Assembly: GCA_903832325.1 (NCBI GenBank)
Contig: CAILBC010000025.1
Span: 53,609-117,608 of the forward strand
Reading direction: 5' to 3'
Origin: an uncultured Sphingomonadales bacterium
Lineage (GTDB): Bacteria > Pseudomonadota > Alphaproteobacteria > Sphingomonadales > Sphingomonadaceae
DNA length: 64,000 nucleotides
Of the stretch, positions 45,309 to 52,295 are shown in pieces. The notes beneath the pieces were generated by a model, which saw only the letters and a program-made list of their open reading frames with translations, searched no databases and had not been told where the DNA came from. Every line of letters begins with the position of its first letter. The stretch's first letter is position 1. The position numbers and the translations under genes were made by a program.

Positions 45309-45795
45309 GATAGCATTTGGCATGCTGGCACCTTTGGTCCGGCGATATTGGCCCTATTTATCGCTGGGCGTATTGGCGATGCTGTGCTGGCATTTCCAGC
45401 ATCGGGCGGTGGCCAATGCCGATGCCCTGCGGACGCAAGCTGCGCAGTTTCAGGACGCGCAAGAAGCGGCTCGGGCCATCGCGCAGACTGCGCTGCATCA
45501 TCAAGAGGCCGTCTATCAGGCCCGGGCACAAGAGGCAGACAATGCATATCAGACACAGCTTGCGACGGCGCGGTATGCTGCTGATCGGTATATCGCTGCT
45601 CATCGGGTGCAGCCCGCAGCCATTGCGGGTGGTTCCGGCGCAGCCCCAGCCACTGCCCAAAGTGGCGGTGCCGGTATTCCTGCACCAATGCCCGCCGATG
45701 CCGTCATGGTATCCGCAGGCGACGTGCAGGCCTGCACCGATGCCGTGACATATGGCCTGAAAGCCCGCGAATGGGCGATTTTGCTTGATCGCTGA
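45301..45795 (+). CDS. Rz-like inner-membrane spanin
   Basis: A 164-residue product with an N-terminal TM anchor (about residues 16-32, YWPYLSLGVLAMLCWHF) and a long Ala/Gln-rich coiled coil (about 36-95). The C-terminal third is Gly/Ala/Pro-rich, then ordered again. It is the inner-membrane half of the spanin pair that fuses inner and outer membranes at the last step of lysis. ATG lies inside the fibre gene. Its partner lies nested in the +1 frame (45542-45748). Confidence 0.8.
   Translation: MPEIAFGMLAPLVRRYWPYLSLGVLAMLCWHFQHRAVANADALRTQAAQFQDAQEAARAIAQTALHHQEAVYQARAQEADNAYQTQLATARYAADRYIAAHRVQPAAIAGGSGAAPATAQSGGAGIPAPMPADAVMVSAGDVQACTDAVTYGLKAREWAILLDR
45542..45748 (+). CDS. Rz1-like outer-membrane spanin lipoprotein, nested in Rz
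   Basis: This 68-residue frame lies entirely within the Rz gene in another frame. It has a basic n-region (HIRHSLRRRG), a hydrophobic core and a lipobox LLIGC (Cys23). The mature 46-residue peptide has 14 prolines (SPQPLRVVPAQPQPLPK...), the classical Rz1 composition. A later start at 45575 (Met12) would still leave a lipobox. Nested Rz/Rz1 genes are known from phage lambda and relatives; here the pairing with the Rz-like gene strongly supports function. Confidence 0.8.
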   Translation: MHIRHSLRRRGMLLIGISLLIGCSPQPLRVVPAQPQPLPKVAVPVFLHQCPPMPSWYPQATCRPAPMP

Positions 45796-45834
45796 CCAAT
45801 GGTGACCGCGCTGCCAAAGGCGTGCAGATTGATG

Positions 45835-46163
45835 TGGTGCGGGCGGCCGGACTTGAACCGGCACGGGCAAAGCCCAACGGATTTTCTTACCGACTTCGGC
45901 TTTCGCCGCCACCGGCCGGGTAATGGCCCGAACGGTGTTTGTGGTCTGGACTATCCCTTCACCATGCCCCGCGCGGGGGTTTAGGTGCTGCCCGTCTAGT
46001 CTCTACACCTTCCCCTGCAACATTGCCGCAGGGGCTTGGCTCGGGATCGCCATGTCAAAGGGTTCCCCGAATTTGAGCAGTTCTGCTGCGCGGGTTTCCC
46101 CGCGCGCACCCAAGCGTTGATCGAACTCAAGTCCGCTGCGTCTACCTGTTCCGCCACGCCCGC
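45835..46163 (-). tRNA. tRNA-Leu (anticodon UAA) interrupted by a group I intron
   Basis: The 5' exon (46163-46129) has acceptor GCGGGCG, D arm and anticodon-stem half GCGGACTT; the 3' exon (45885-45835) starts AAAATCCGT and has a class II variable arm (GGGC-TTT-GCCC), T arm GCCGG-TTCAAGT-CCGGC, acceptor CGCCCGC, A73 and encoded CCA. Joined, they give the loop CTTAAAA with anticodon TAA, a standard tRNA-Leu. The intron separates U34 from A35. The prophage ends 39 bp beyond the CCA end. Confidence 0.93.
45886..46128 (-). ncRNA. Group I (IC3-like) self-splicing intron in tRNA-Leu
   Basis: The 243-nt insert starts with G after U34 and ends with G before A35, as group I introns do. The minus strand contains GGTGTAGAGACTAGACGGG and AGGGATAGTCCA. 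These match the conserved P7/P3-P8 core and the AGUCC-type element of the cyanobacterial tRNA-Leu(UAA) IC3 introns as I remember them, and a GGCGGCGAAAGCC P9-like hairpin is close to the 3' end. The intron has no ORF of its own. Size and insertion site equal those of cyanobacterial and plastid tRNA-Leu introns. Confidence 0.88.
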
Positions 46164-46173
46164 ACAATTTGCC

Positions 46174-46202
46174 ACTATACATGCGGTATCGGACTATGCC
46201 AA
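46174..46202 (-). promoter_or_regulatory. Sigma70-type promoter of tRNA-Leu
   Basis: On the minus strand TTGGCA (46202-46197) and TATAGT (46179-46174) are 17 bp apart, with the tRNA 5' end 11 bp after the -10 box. A hairpin just upstream (GTGCGC/GCGCAC, 46203-46223) may terminate the regulator gene that ends at 46228. Confidence 0.75.
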
Positions 46203-46227
46203 GTGCGCCCGAAACAAGCGCACCCAA

Positions 46228-46818
46228 TCAAAGCCCGGCTTCGATGGCCATGCGGATTGCGTCTGCGCTGGTCCGAACGCCCAAAGCTTTGAGCACGGCA
46301 GCGCGGTGCAACTTTACAGTCCGCTCGCTAAGTTGCAGTTCCCAGGCGATCTGCTTGTTAAGCTTGCCAGCAGCGATGCATTCGAGAATTTCGCGCTGCC
46401 GCTTGGGCAGGCTCTCGACCTTTTCGCGGGCGATGGCAGCGCGGCTCTTGCGGATCTCGTCGGCACCGGCGGAAAGTTCAACCTGGGAACCAAGAAAATA
46501 CTCCAGTTCGCCTTCTGCGTCAAAGATCGGCGCGACCATGACCGCATTGCGAAAGGGTGTGCCGTCCTTTTTGTAATTGAGGATTTCGACCATGACCGGC
46601 ACCCTTGCAGCGATGCCGGCGCGCAGTTCTTCGCTCAATGCCGGCTCGGTGCCTGGACCGCGCAGAAACCGGCAATTTCGCCCCACGATTTCATCGGGAT
46701 TGTACCCGGTAAGATCCACGAATGCCTTGTTGCATGCAACGATAGGGTTATCTGGCAAGCGGGGGTCACTGACCACCGCGGCCACCAGACTGTTTTCGAT
46801 CATCGCACCTATTGCCAT
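46228..46818 (-). CDS. EL222-like LOV-HTH blue-light transcription factor
   Basis: The 196-residue protein has an N-terminal LOV domain with GRNCRFL (Cys49 is the expected flavin-adduct cysteine) and the blocks VVSDPRLPDNPIVACNKAF and EILNYKKDGTPFRNAV, then a C-terminal LuxR-type HTH (LPKRQREILECIAAGKLNKQ ... SERTVKLHRAAVLKALGVRT). It closely resembles EL222 of Erythrobacter litoralis, where blue light forms a Cys-FMN adduct, frees the HTH and lets it dimerise on DNA. GGGAG precedes ATG 46818; the upstream ATG at 46869 has no good ribosome site. It is divergent from folE, a likely target. Confidence 0.93.
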   Translation of the reverse strand: MAIGAMIENSLVAAVVSDPRLPDNPIVACNKAFVDLTGYNPDEIVGRNCRFLRGPGTEPALSEELRAGIAARVPVMVEILNYKKDGTPFRNAVMVAPIFDAEGELEYFLGSQVELSAGADEIRKSRAAIAREKVESLPKRQREILECIAAGKLNKQIAWELQLSERTVKLHRAAVLKALGVRTSADAIRMAIEAGL

Positions 46819-46997
46819 GCGTGCTCCCAACGCTTTTGTGGTGCCCGGCACAACTGCCCTTAGGACCATGTTGTCACTGCCGTACCCTGAGCCGATCTTT
46901 AGCCGACGCCAACAGAAAGCCTAGTCTTTTTAAGGCTGGACGATCAAGGCCAGACCACGCACCGGCTGCGCAAGCGGCGCGGCAAGGAACGCTCGCG
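46819..46997. promoter_or_regulatory. Divergent light-responsive promoter region
   Basis: The region between the LOV-HTH gene and folE contains a cluster of RGNCY-type half-sites (AGCCT 46918, AGTCT 46923, AGGCT 46933, AGACC 46952), including the inverted pair AGCCT-N10-AGGCT (46918-46937). EL222 is reported to bind RGNCY-type repeats, but the 2-bp spacing of its consensus is not met exactly, so this is a candidate operator only. AAGGAA at 46983-46988 is the folE ribosome site. Confidence 0.45.
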
Positions 46998-47663
46998 ATG
47001 AATTATCTTGCTCTGGATGTCGAGGACATCGACGCCGACTGCTGTGCGTTCAATGGGGACACAGCGCCGTCCGTCGCCCACTCGGCGGATGGCAAAATGG
47101 CTGTGCCCGAGCATGTACAGGACGCAATCCGGACATTGCTGCGCTGGGCGGGTGATGATCCCGAACGCGAAGGCCTGATTGATACCCCAGCGCGGGTTGG
47201 CCGCGCCTGGAAGGAATATTGCGCGGGATATGCGCAGGACCCGGGGCTCCACCTGAAGCGCACATTCAGCGAAGTGGCCGGCTATGACGAGGTGGTGCTG
47301 CTGAAAGACATCCCTTTCCAGTCGCATTGCGAGCATCACCTTGCCCCGATCACCGGAACAGCTTCGATCGCCTATCTGCCCCGCAATCGTGTTGTCGGCA
47401 TATCCAAATTGGCAAGGGTGCTGCACGGCTTTGCCAGCCGGCTGCAGATCCAGGAACGCCTGACCAGCGAAGTGGCACGGTGCATTTGGGACAATCTGCA
47501 GCCGCATGGCGTGGCCGTCGTGATTGAGGCGCAACATGGCTGCATGACCGGGCGCGGTGTGCGTACCCCCGGCGTGGGCATGATCACAAGCCGCATGCTT
47601 GGTTGCTTTCTGGACGATGCGAGCAGCCGCAAGGAAGTGCTTTCGTTGATGGGCCGCGGGTAG
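46998..47663 (+). CDS. folE: GTP cyclohydrolase I
   Basis: The 221-residue enzyme converts GTP to dihydroneopterin triphosphate, first step of folate/pterin synthesis. The zinc ligands Cys111 and His114 (SHCEHHLAP) and Cys182 (HGCMTGRG) are present, with the GTP-binding FASRLQIQERLT and RNRVVGISKLAR motifs. N-terminal 35 residues are not conserved. Located next to the LOV regulator and an FAD oxidoreductase, it probably supplies pterins for a light-related process (photolyase antenna or a pterin cofactor) rather than only bulk folate; that part is inference. Confidence 0.95.
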   Translation: MNYLALDVEDIDADCCAFNGDTAPSVAHSADGKMAVPEHVQDAIRTLLRWAGDDPEREGLIDTPARVGRAWKEYCAGYAQDPGLHLKRTFSEVAGYDEVVLLKDIPFQSHCEHHLAPITGTASIAYLPRNRVVGISKLARVLHGFASRLQIQERLTSEVARCIWDNLQPHGVAVVIEAQHGCMTGRGVRTPGVGMITSRMLGCFLDDASSRKEVLSLMGRG

Positions 47664-47675
47664 GGCCATCAGATC

Positions 47676-48632
47676 GTGCAGCATGTAGCAATCGTCGGGG
47701 CAGGCATCTCGGGCCTGTCCTGCGCACAGACGCTTGAGCGCGCAGGCATCAAGGTCAGTTTGTTCGACAAAGGTCGTGGCCCGGGCGGTCGTATGGCCAG
47801 CCGGCGGGTGGAAACGGCCATCGGGCCAGCGGTTTTCGATTTCGGCGCCCAGTATTTCACCGTTCGCGACAGCGCATTTGCCGAGCAAGTGCACGATTGG
47901 GAAGCGCTTGGACTGGTGAAGCAGTGGCCAATACCACGCCCCGATGCCTATGTCGGCGTGCCGGCAATGAACACTGTGCTACGGCACATTGCGTCGACCA
48001 AGGATGTCACCTTTTCTGCGCTGGTTAAGGGGCTGAAGCGTCACGGCAACCGGTGGCAGTTGATGGGCGAGGGCCTGGGCGATACGTGGTACGACGGCGT
48101 GGTACTGGCGCTTCCGGCGGAGCAGACGGCGCCGATTTTGACTTTGCACGATTTCGAACTGGCCCAGGCTGCGCTGTTTGCTCGATCGCAGCCGTGCTGG
48201 ACGGGCATGTTTGCCTTTGCCGAACGTCTGAACCACGCCAGTGGCGTGATCCGGGACAGCGGCTTGATCGCATGGGCTACGCGCAACAATGCCAAGCCAG
48301 GGCGAAGCGGCCCGGAGAGCTGGGTCGTTCAGGCCACGCCGCGGTGGTCTCTGCAGCACATAGAATTTACTACCGATCAGGTGGGGCCGCTGTTGTTTAA
48401 CGCGTTGGCGGAAGAGATCGGCGCCCAACTTCCCGAGCCGATCGGCCAATCCATTCACCGTTGGCGCTATGCGCTGTCGGCAGGAACTGGTGCCAGCTGC
48501 CTGTGGAACCCGATGCTGCGCGTTGGTGCCTGTGGCGACTGGCTGATCGGGCCGCGGGTTGAATGTGCCTGGCTTTCCGGCCGTCGCCTCGCCGAACGCA
48601 TGGTTGCGGCGGCATCAATCGCGGCCGAATAA
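47676..48632 (+). CDS. Renalase-like FAD-dependent amine-oxidase-family oxidoreductase
   Basis: A 318-residue flavoprotein with an N-terminal dinucleotide-binding motif VGAGISGLSCAQTLERAG, the family motif GRGPGGRMASRR and a C-terminal ACGDWLIGPRVECAWLSGRRLAE that contacts FAD. It belongs to the renalase-like NAD(P)/FAD oxidoreductases, often found with photolyase/folE genes in light-regulated clusters. Substrate is not known. The GTG start at 47676 lies 12 bp after folE, so the two genes are likely an operon. Confidence 0.88.
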   Translation: MQHVAIVGAGISGLSCAQTLERAGIKVSLFDKGRGPGGRMASRRVETAIGPAVFDFGAQYFTVRDSAFAEQVHDWEALGLVKQWPIPRPDAYVGVPAMNTVLRHIASTKDVTFSALVKGLKRHGNRWQLMGEGLGDTWYDGVVLALPAEQTAPILTLHDFELAQAALFARSQPCWTGMFAFAERLNHASGVIRDSGLIAWATRNNAKPGRSGPESWVVQATPRWSLQHIEFTTDQVGPLLFNALAEEIGAQLPEPIGQSIHRWRYALSAGTGASCLWNPMLRVGACGDWLIGPRVECAWLSGRRLAERMVAAASIAAE

Positions 48633-48715
48633 GCCCCGGATCGCGGGTGATCGCTTGATCATACGTGCGTGCTGCGCGAATATGCCCCAGGCAAAGTCGC
48701 AGCACGGAGCGAGCA

Positions 48716-49117
48716 ATGACACAGACCATCAAGCTGAAATTGCAGGTGCTGTGCGATCATGCCATCGCGATAGGGCCGGGCAAAGCTGATCTGCTGGACC
48801 AGATCGTCGCAACCGGATCGATCGCGAGTGCTGCCCGCAAAATGGGGATGAGCTACCGCCGGGCCTGGCAACTGGTCGATGTTATGAATCGCTGCTGGTC
48901 TGATCGCCTGGTCGAAACTGTGCCAGGCCGAGCCGCAGGCGGTGCTCGGTTGACCGAAACTGGCAAGACGGTGCTCGGCCAATATCGCGCTCTGCAACAC
49001 AGTCTGGACCAATGCGCAGCACAAAACGGCTGGCACAATCTGGCCACGCTGATCCGCGACGCACCGTTGGCCCACCAGGCAGAAGTACGCGGGACCAGCA
49101 CGATGATCGACGGTTAG
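48716..49117 (+). CDS. ModE N-terminal-domain-like winged-helix regulator
   Basis: A 133-residue protein with LKLQVLCDHAIAIGPGKADL and the helix-turn-helix SIASAARKMGMSYRRAWQLVD followed by a wing ending GGARLTETGKTVL. This is the LysR-type HTH of ModE-family molybdate regulators; the C-terminal Mop (molybdate-binding) domain is missing, so it may respond to another signal or act as a short regulator. CACGGAGCGAGC precedes the ATG. It follows the oxidoreductase in the same direction. Confidence 0.85.
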   Translation: MTQTIKLKLQVLCDHAIAIGPGKADLLDQIVATGSIASAARKMGMSYRRAWQLVDVMNRCWSDRLVETVPGRAAGGARLTETGKTVLGQYRALQHSLDQCAAQNGWHNLATLIRDAPLAHQAEVRGTSTMIDG

Positions 49118-49157
49118 CGATCACTTCAACGCCCTGGTCCCGGCCATGAACGCCGCG

Positions 49158-50216
49158 TCACACCAGACTGGTGGCGCTGCTCCCCAGTTCCGAAAAATAC
49201 CGTGCCATCGCATCGGCAGCCTTGTCGGTCAGAGTGATGAAGGCGCGCCGCCGGTCGGTTTCATCATCCACCCGCTGCAACAGGCCGGCATCGGTCATCT
49301 GACCGATCCAGCGCAGCGCTGTGGTCGGAGGAACGCCCGACGCGATGCACAGAGAAGTGACCGATACCCGTACATGTTCGACCCGTGCTGCTGTCAGATC
49401 GAGCAACATGTCCCATGCCGGATCGGCAAACAGGTCTCCTTCAAAAAAACGGGCACGCAGCTGGCGCTGGCGGATGATCTTTCGCACCAGACGCGGATCG
49501 GGCAGCGGGGGCCGCGATGCACGGACCAGACGGTCGCTGCCGCCGTCGAACTGCGGGTCCAGCTTGGCATCGATCTTTCCGGCAAAGCCTGGCTGACTAT
49601 CGAAACGGAACGCGCTGGGCGCTTCCCCGGTACTGTGCGACGAGATTTGTTCCAGTTTGTGCGCAATCTGGCTGACCTGCTCGGTCAGGCGCAGAAGGCT
49701 CAGCCGGTCTTCCTCGGACAATTCGCGGACCCGGTTGCCACTGCGCGCAAGTACCCGACCCAACGCGATAACCCGGTCGGCTCGGCTCGGCGTGACGAGG
49801 ATTTGCGTATCGGACTTGTCAAGGCAGCCAAACACCTCATCGAGTGAGCCCATCGAGGTCGATACCACCAGGTGCGAGCCCAGTTGCGACGCGCGCTTGT
49901 CCAGCCGCGACAAGGCCGCCAGCTCAGCCCCGTCGATCACCGGACAATCGACCAGGACAAGGTCCGGAAGCGATGGCGGATCGCCAGGTTCAAGCAGGCG
50001 CGCAAGATCGGTGGTCTGCGCCACGCGCAGGCCCGCCGCGGCGGCATCTTCGGCCATTTCGGCGCGCAGATAGCCGCGATCGGCATAGATCGATACCGCC
50101 AGCCCCGATCGCGCTGCCGGCCCGTCGCCTCCTTCGAAGCCGTGACCGCCATCAAACGCGTGGCCGGCCCCGGATGTGCGATTGCCGTAATCGAATTGCG
50201 GTGCCGCCTGTCCCAT
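49158..50216 (-). CDS. Two-domain protein with a MarR-type winged-helix C-terminus
   Basis: The 352-residue protein has a His/Gly-rich N-terminus, a receiver-like or Rossmann-like middle (about 40-165, with DLVLVDCPVIDGAEL and LGSHLVVSTSMGSL), a linker, and a winged helix at about 265-350 (VTSLCIASGVPPTTALRWIG, DDETDRRRAFITLTDKA). The last 80 residues match MarR-type regulators. No phospho-acceptor environment can be confirmed. It is convergent with the ModE-like gene. An orphan response-regulator-like transcription factor is the best guess. Confidence 0.7.
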   Translation of the reverse strand: MGQAAPQFDYGNRTSGAGHAFDGGHGFEGGDGPAARSGLAVSIYADRGYLRAEMAEDAAAAGLRVAQTTDLARLLEPGDPPSLPDLVLVDCPVIDGAELAALSRLDKRASQLGSHLVVSTSMGSLDEVFGCLDKSDTQILVTPSRADRVIALGRVLARSGNRVRELSEEDRLSLLRLTEQVSQIAHKLEQISSHSTGEAPSAFRFDSQPGFAGKIDAKLDPQFDGGSDRLVRASRPPLPDPRLVRKIIRQRQLRARFFEGDLFADPAWDMLLDLTAARVEHVRVSVTSLCIASGVPPTTALRWIGQMTDAGLLQRVDDETDRRRAFITLTDKAADAMARYFSELGSSATSLV

Positions 50217-50301
50217 GTTCCATCATTTCCTTTCGCCCCGGAATGCGAACAAGAGTGGAACAAACTGCTATAAGGTCAACTACGGATATCTCGAAATTGG
50301 A

Positions 50302-50814
50302 TCAAGGCTCGATATCGATCGGTGTATCATCCCCCACCAGCGACCAGATTTCCTCGATTTCCGCGTTGCTGAAGGCGATGCACCCGGCGGTCCAATCGCC
50401 TGCCGGTCGCTCGGCCATGCCATTGGGCTGGCCATGGAGAAAAATCGCCCCGCCCGGATCGCGCCCTGCCCCGGCGGCATAGGCGCGATCTGCCGCCGAG
50501 GGATAGGATACGTGCAGCGCGAGATGATAGGCGCTGTCGGGCAGGCCGTGATCGATGCGATAATGCCCCTCCGGCGTGCGGCCATCACCCTGGAAATGCT
50601 TGGCGCCGACTGGCTGCCAGCCAAGCTGGATACCGCGATAGACCCGCACCGTGCTGCCGTCTGGGGCAAGCAGTGTCACACGCCGAGCAGCTTTTTCCAC
50701 CACCACGCGATCAACCGCGGCAGGTTGCGCGGCAGCCGTCCCCACGTTCAGCGCAGTCACGACGATTGCCGCAAAAGCCCGGCCAACCACCCGGTACAGG
50801 CGGCGCCCGGTCAC
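50302..50814 (-). CDS. Exported L,D-transpeptidase (YkuD domain)
   Basis: A 170-residue protein with signal peptide (residues 1-29, ending TAAAQ) and a YkuD catalytic domain. The His127 of FLHGQPNG and the Cys145 in WTAGCIAFSN are the catalytic residues. It makes 3-3 cross-links or attaches lipoproteins to peptidoglycan in the periplasm. It lies 4 bp downstream of purA on the same strand, so it is likely co-transcribed with it. Confidence 0.9.
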   Translation of the reverse strand: MTGRRLYRVVGRAFAAIVVTALNVGTAAAQPAAVDRVVVEKAARRVTLLAPDGSTVRVYRGIQLGWQPVGAKHFQGDGRTPEGHYRIDHGLPDSAYHLALHVSYPSAADRAYAAGAGRDPGGAIFLHGQPNGMAERPAGDWTAGCIAFSNAEIEEIWSLVGDDTPIDIEP

Positions 50815-50817
50815 CGA

Positions 50818-52107
50818 TCAATCCACAAACGGATCACGCACCAAAATCGTATCTTCGCGTTCCGGAGAGGTCGATACCAGCGCCACCGGGGTTTCGATCA
50901 ATTCCTGCACACGCTGGATATATTTGATCGCCTGCGCCGGAAGGTCGGCCCATGATCGCGCACCGGCGGTCGTGCCGTGCCAGCCGTCCATTTCTTCATA
51001 GATCGGCTCCACTGCGGCCTGTTCGGCAGCATGGCTGGGCAGATAGTCGTAGACTTTGCCATGCAGCCGATAGCCGGTGCAGATGCGCACTTTGTCAAAG
51101 CCGTCGAGCACATCCAGCTTTGTCAGGGCGATGCCGGTCACCCCGGAAATCGCGCAGGACTGGCGCACCAGCACCGCGTCGAACCAACCGCAGCGCCGCT
51201 TGCGCCCGGTCACCGTGCCAAATTCGTGCCCGCGTTCGCCCAGACGCTGGCCGATATCGTCGGTCAGTTCTGTCGGGAACGGACCAGATCCGACGCGGGT
51301 GGTATAGGCTTTGACGATCCCCAGCACAAAACCGGTCGCTGCCGGGCCCAGCCCCGATCCGGACGCCGCCGTGCCAGACACGGTGTTGGACGAGGTGACA
51401 AAGGGATAAGTCCCGTGATCGACATCGAGCAGCACACCTTGTGCGCCTTCAAACAGGATGCGCGCACCGGCCTTGCGCACGGTCTGCAGTCGCTTCCAAA
51501 CCGGCTGTGCAAATTGCAGCACATAAGGGGCAATGACGCGCAATTCGGCCAGCAGGGCCTCCCGATCGACCGGCGGCTGGCCAAACCCTGCGCGCAATGC
51601 ATCGTGGTGCGCGCAAAGCCGGTTCAACTGGACGTCCAGCGCGTCAAGATGTGCCAGATCGCACACCCGGATCGCGCGGCGCCCCACTTTGTCTTCATAG
51701 GCAGGACCGATGCCGCGCCCGGTGGTGCCGATCTTGCCAGAACCGGCTGCCACCTCGCGCAATCCGTCCAGATCACGGTGCAGCGGCAGAATCAGCGGGC
51801 AATTGTCGGCGATGGCAAAGTTGTCGGGGTTGATCGTCACCCCCTGGGCGGTCAATTTTTCCACTTCGGCCTTCAGCGCCCAGGGATCGAGCACCACGCC
51901 ATTGCCAATGATCGAAAGCGTACCGGTCACGATGCCCGAAGGCAGCAGGCTCAGCTTGTAGACCTGGTCACCCACCACCAGCGTATGGCCGGCATTGTGC
52001 CCGCCCTGAAACCGCACCACGGCATCGGCCCGGCTCGCCAGCCAGTCGACGATCTTGCCTTTGCCCTCATCGCCCCACTGGGCGCCGATCACGGTAACAT
52101 TTGCCAT
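50818..52107 (-). CDS. purA: Adenylosuccinate synthetase
   Basis: The 429-residue enzyme joins IMP and aspartate with GTP to form adenylosuccinate, the first step from IMP to [21 protein letters not shown] (GTP-binding loop with catalytic Asp), [11 protein letters not shown] (catalytic His) and [13 protein letters not shown] are all intact, and length is normal. It forms part of a minus-strand block with hisZ, serA and serC, although an esterase gene on the other strand now separates it from hisZ. Confidence 0.97.
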   Translation of the reverse strand: MANVTVIGAQWGDEGKGKIVDWLASRADAVVRFQGGHNAGHTLVVGDQVYKLSLLPSGIVTGTLSIIGNGVVLDPWALKAEVEKLTAQGVTINPDNFAIADNCPLILPLHRDLDGLREVAAGSGKIGTTGRGIGPAYEDKVGRRAIRVCDLAHLDALDVQLNRLCAHHDALRAGFGQPPVDREALLAELRVIAPYVLQFAQPVWKRLQTVRKAGARILFEGAQGVLLDVDHGTYPFVTSSNTVSGTAASGSGLGPAATGFVLGIVKAYTTRVGSGPFPTELTDDIGQRLGERGHEFGTVTGRKRRCGWFDAVLVRQSCAISGVTGIALTKLDVLDGFDKVRICTGYRLHGKVYDYLPSHAAEQAAVEPIYEEMDGWHGTTAGARSWADLPAQAIKYIQRVQELIETPVALVSTSPEREDTILVRDPFVD

Positions 52108-52295
52108 GGATACAATTTGTCCCCTGCCGGGTGATCCGCATGACGTCCTTCGACAGGTCTCGACGTCGCGGATGGAACGGGAAAGCCGTTGGTCCGGCCT
52201 TCTATGACGCGGGGGCGCACTAGGGATAGATCGAAGGCCAAGTCAAGGGCTGCGCACATCGATCCCCGTCTTTGCCGCTTCCCTTTGCAACCGGC

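Larger units (their letters stand above)
26713..45795. mobile_element. BPP-1-like podovirus prophage lacking visible integrase and replication genes
   Basis: The block runs from a leftward repressor unit to a rightward late operon ending with spanin genes. Gene order is terminase, portal, Bbp19-like, scaffold, capsid, Bbp16 cement, tail-tube proteins, internal virion proteins and lysis genes, as in Bordetella phage BPP-1-type podoviruses with T7-like ejection proteins. I see no integrase, excisionase, primase, helicase or DNA polymerase. The right end lies 39 bp from the 3' end of tRNA-Leu. No second copy of that tRNA end is visible near the left side. The left boundary is approximate (between about 26.2 and 27.1 kb). 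Confidence 0.85.

Noticed and set aside
26713..45795. Diversity-generating retroelement as in phage BPP-1
   Set aside because: No reverse transcriptase frame and no template/variable repeat pair were seen, although the capsid genes are BPP-1-like.
45799..46120. Small plus-strand frames over the tRNA-Leu intron (for example 45799-45984)
   Set aside because: They overlap the intron and exons on the opposite strand; no coding pattern or ribosome site supports them.
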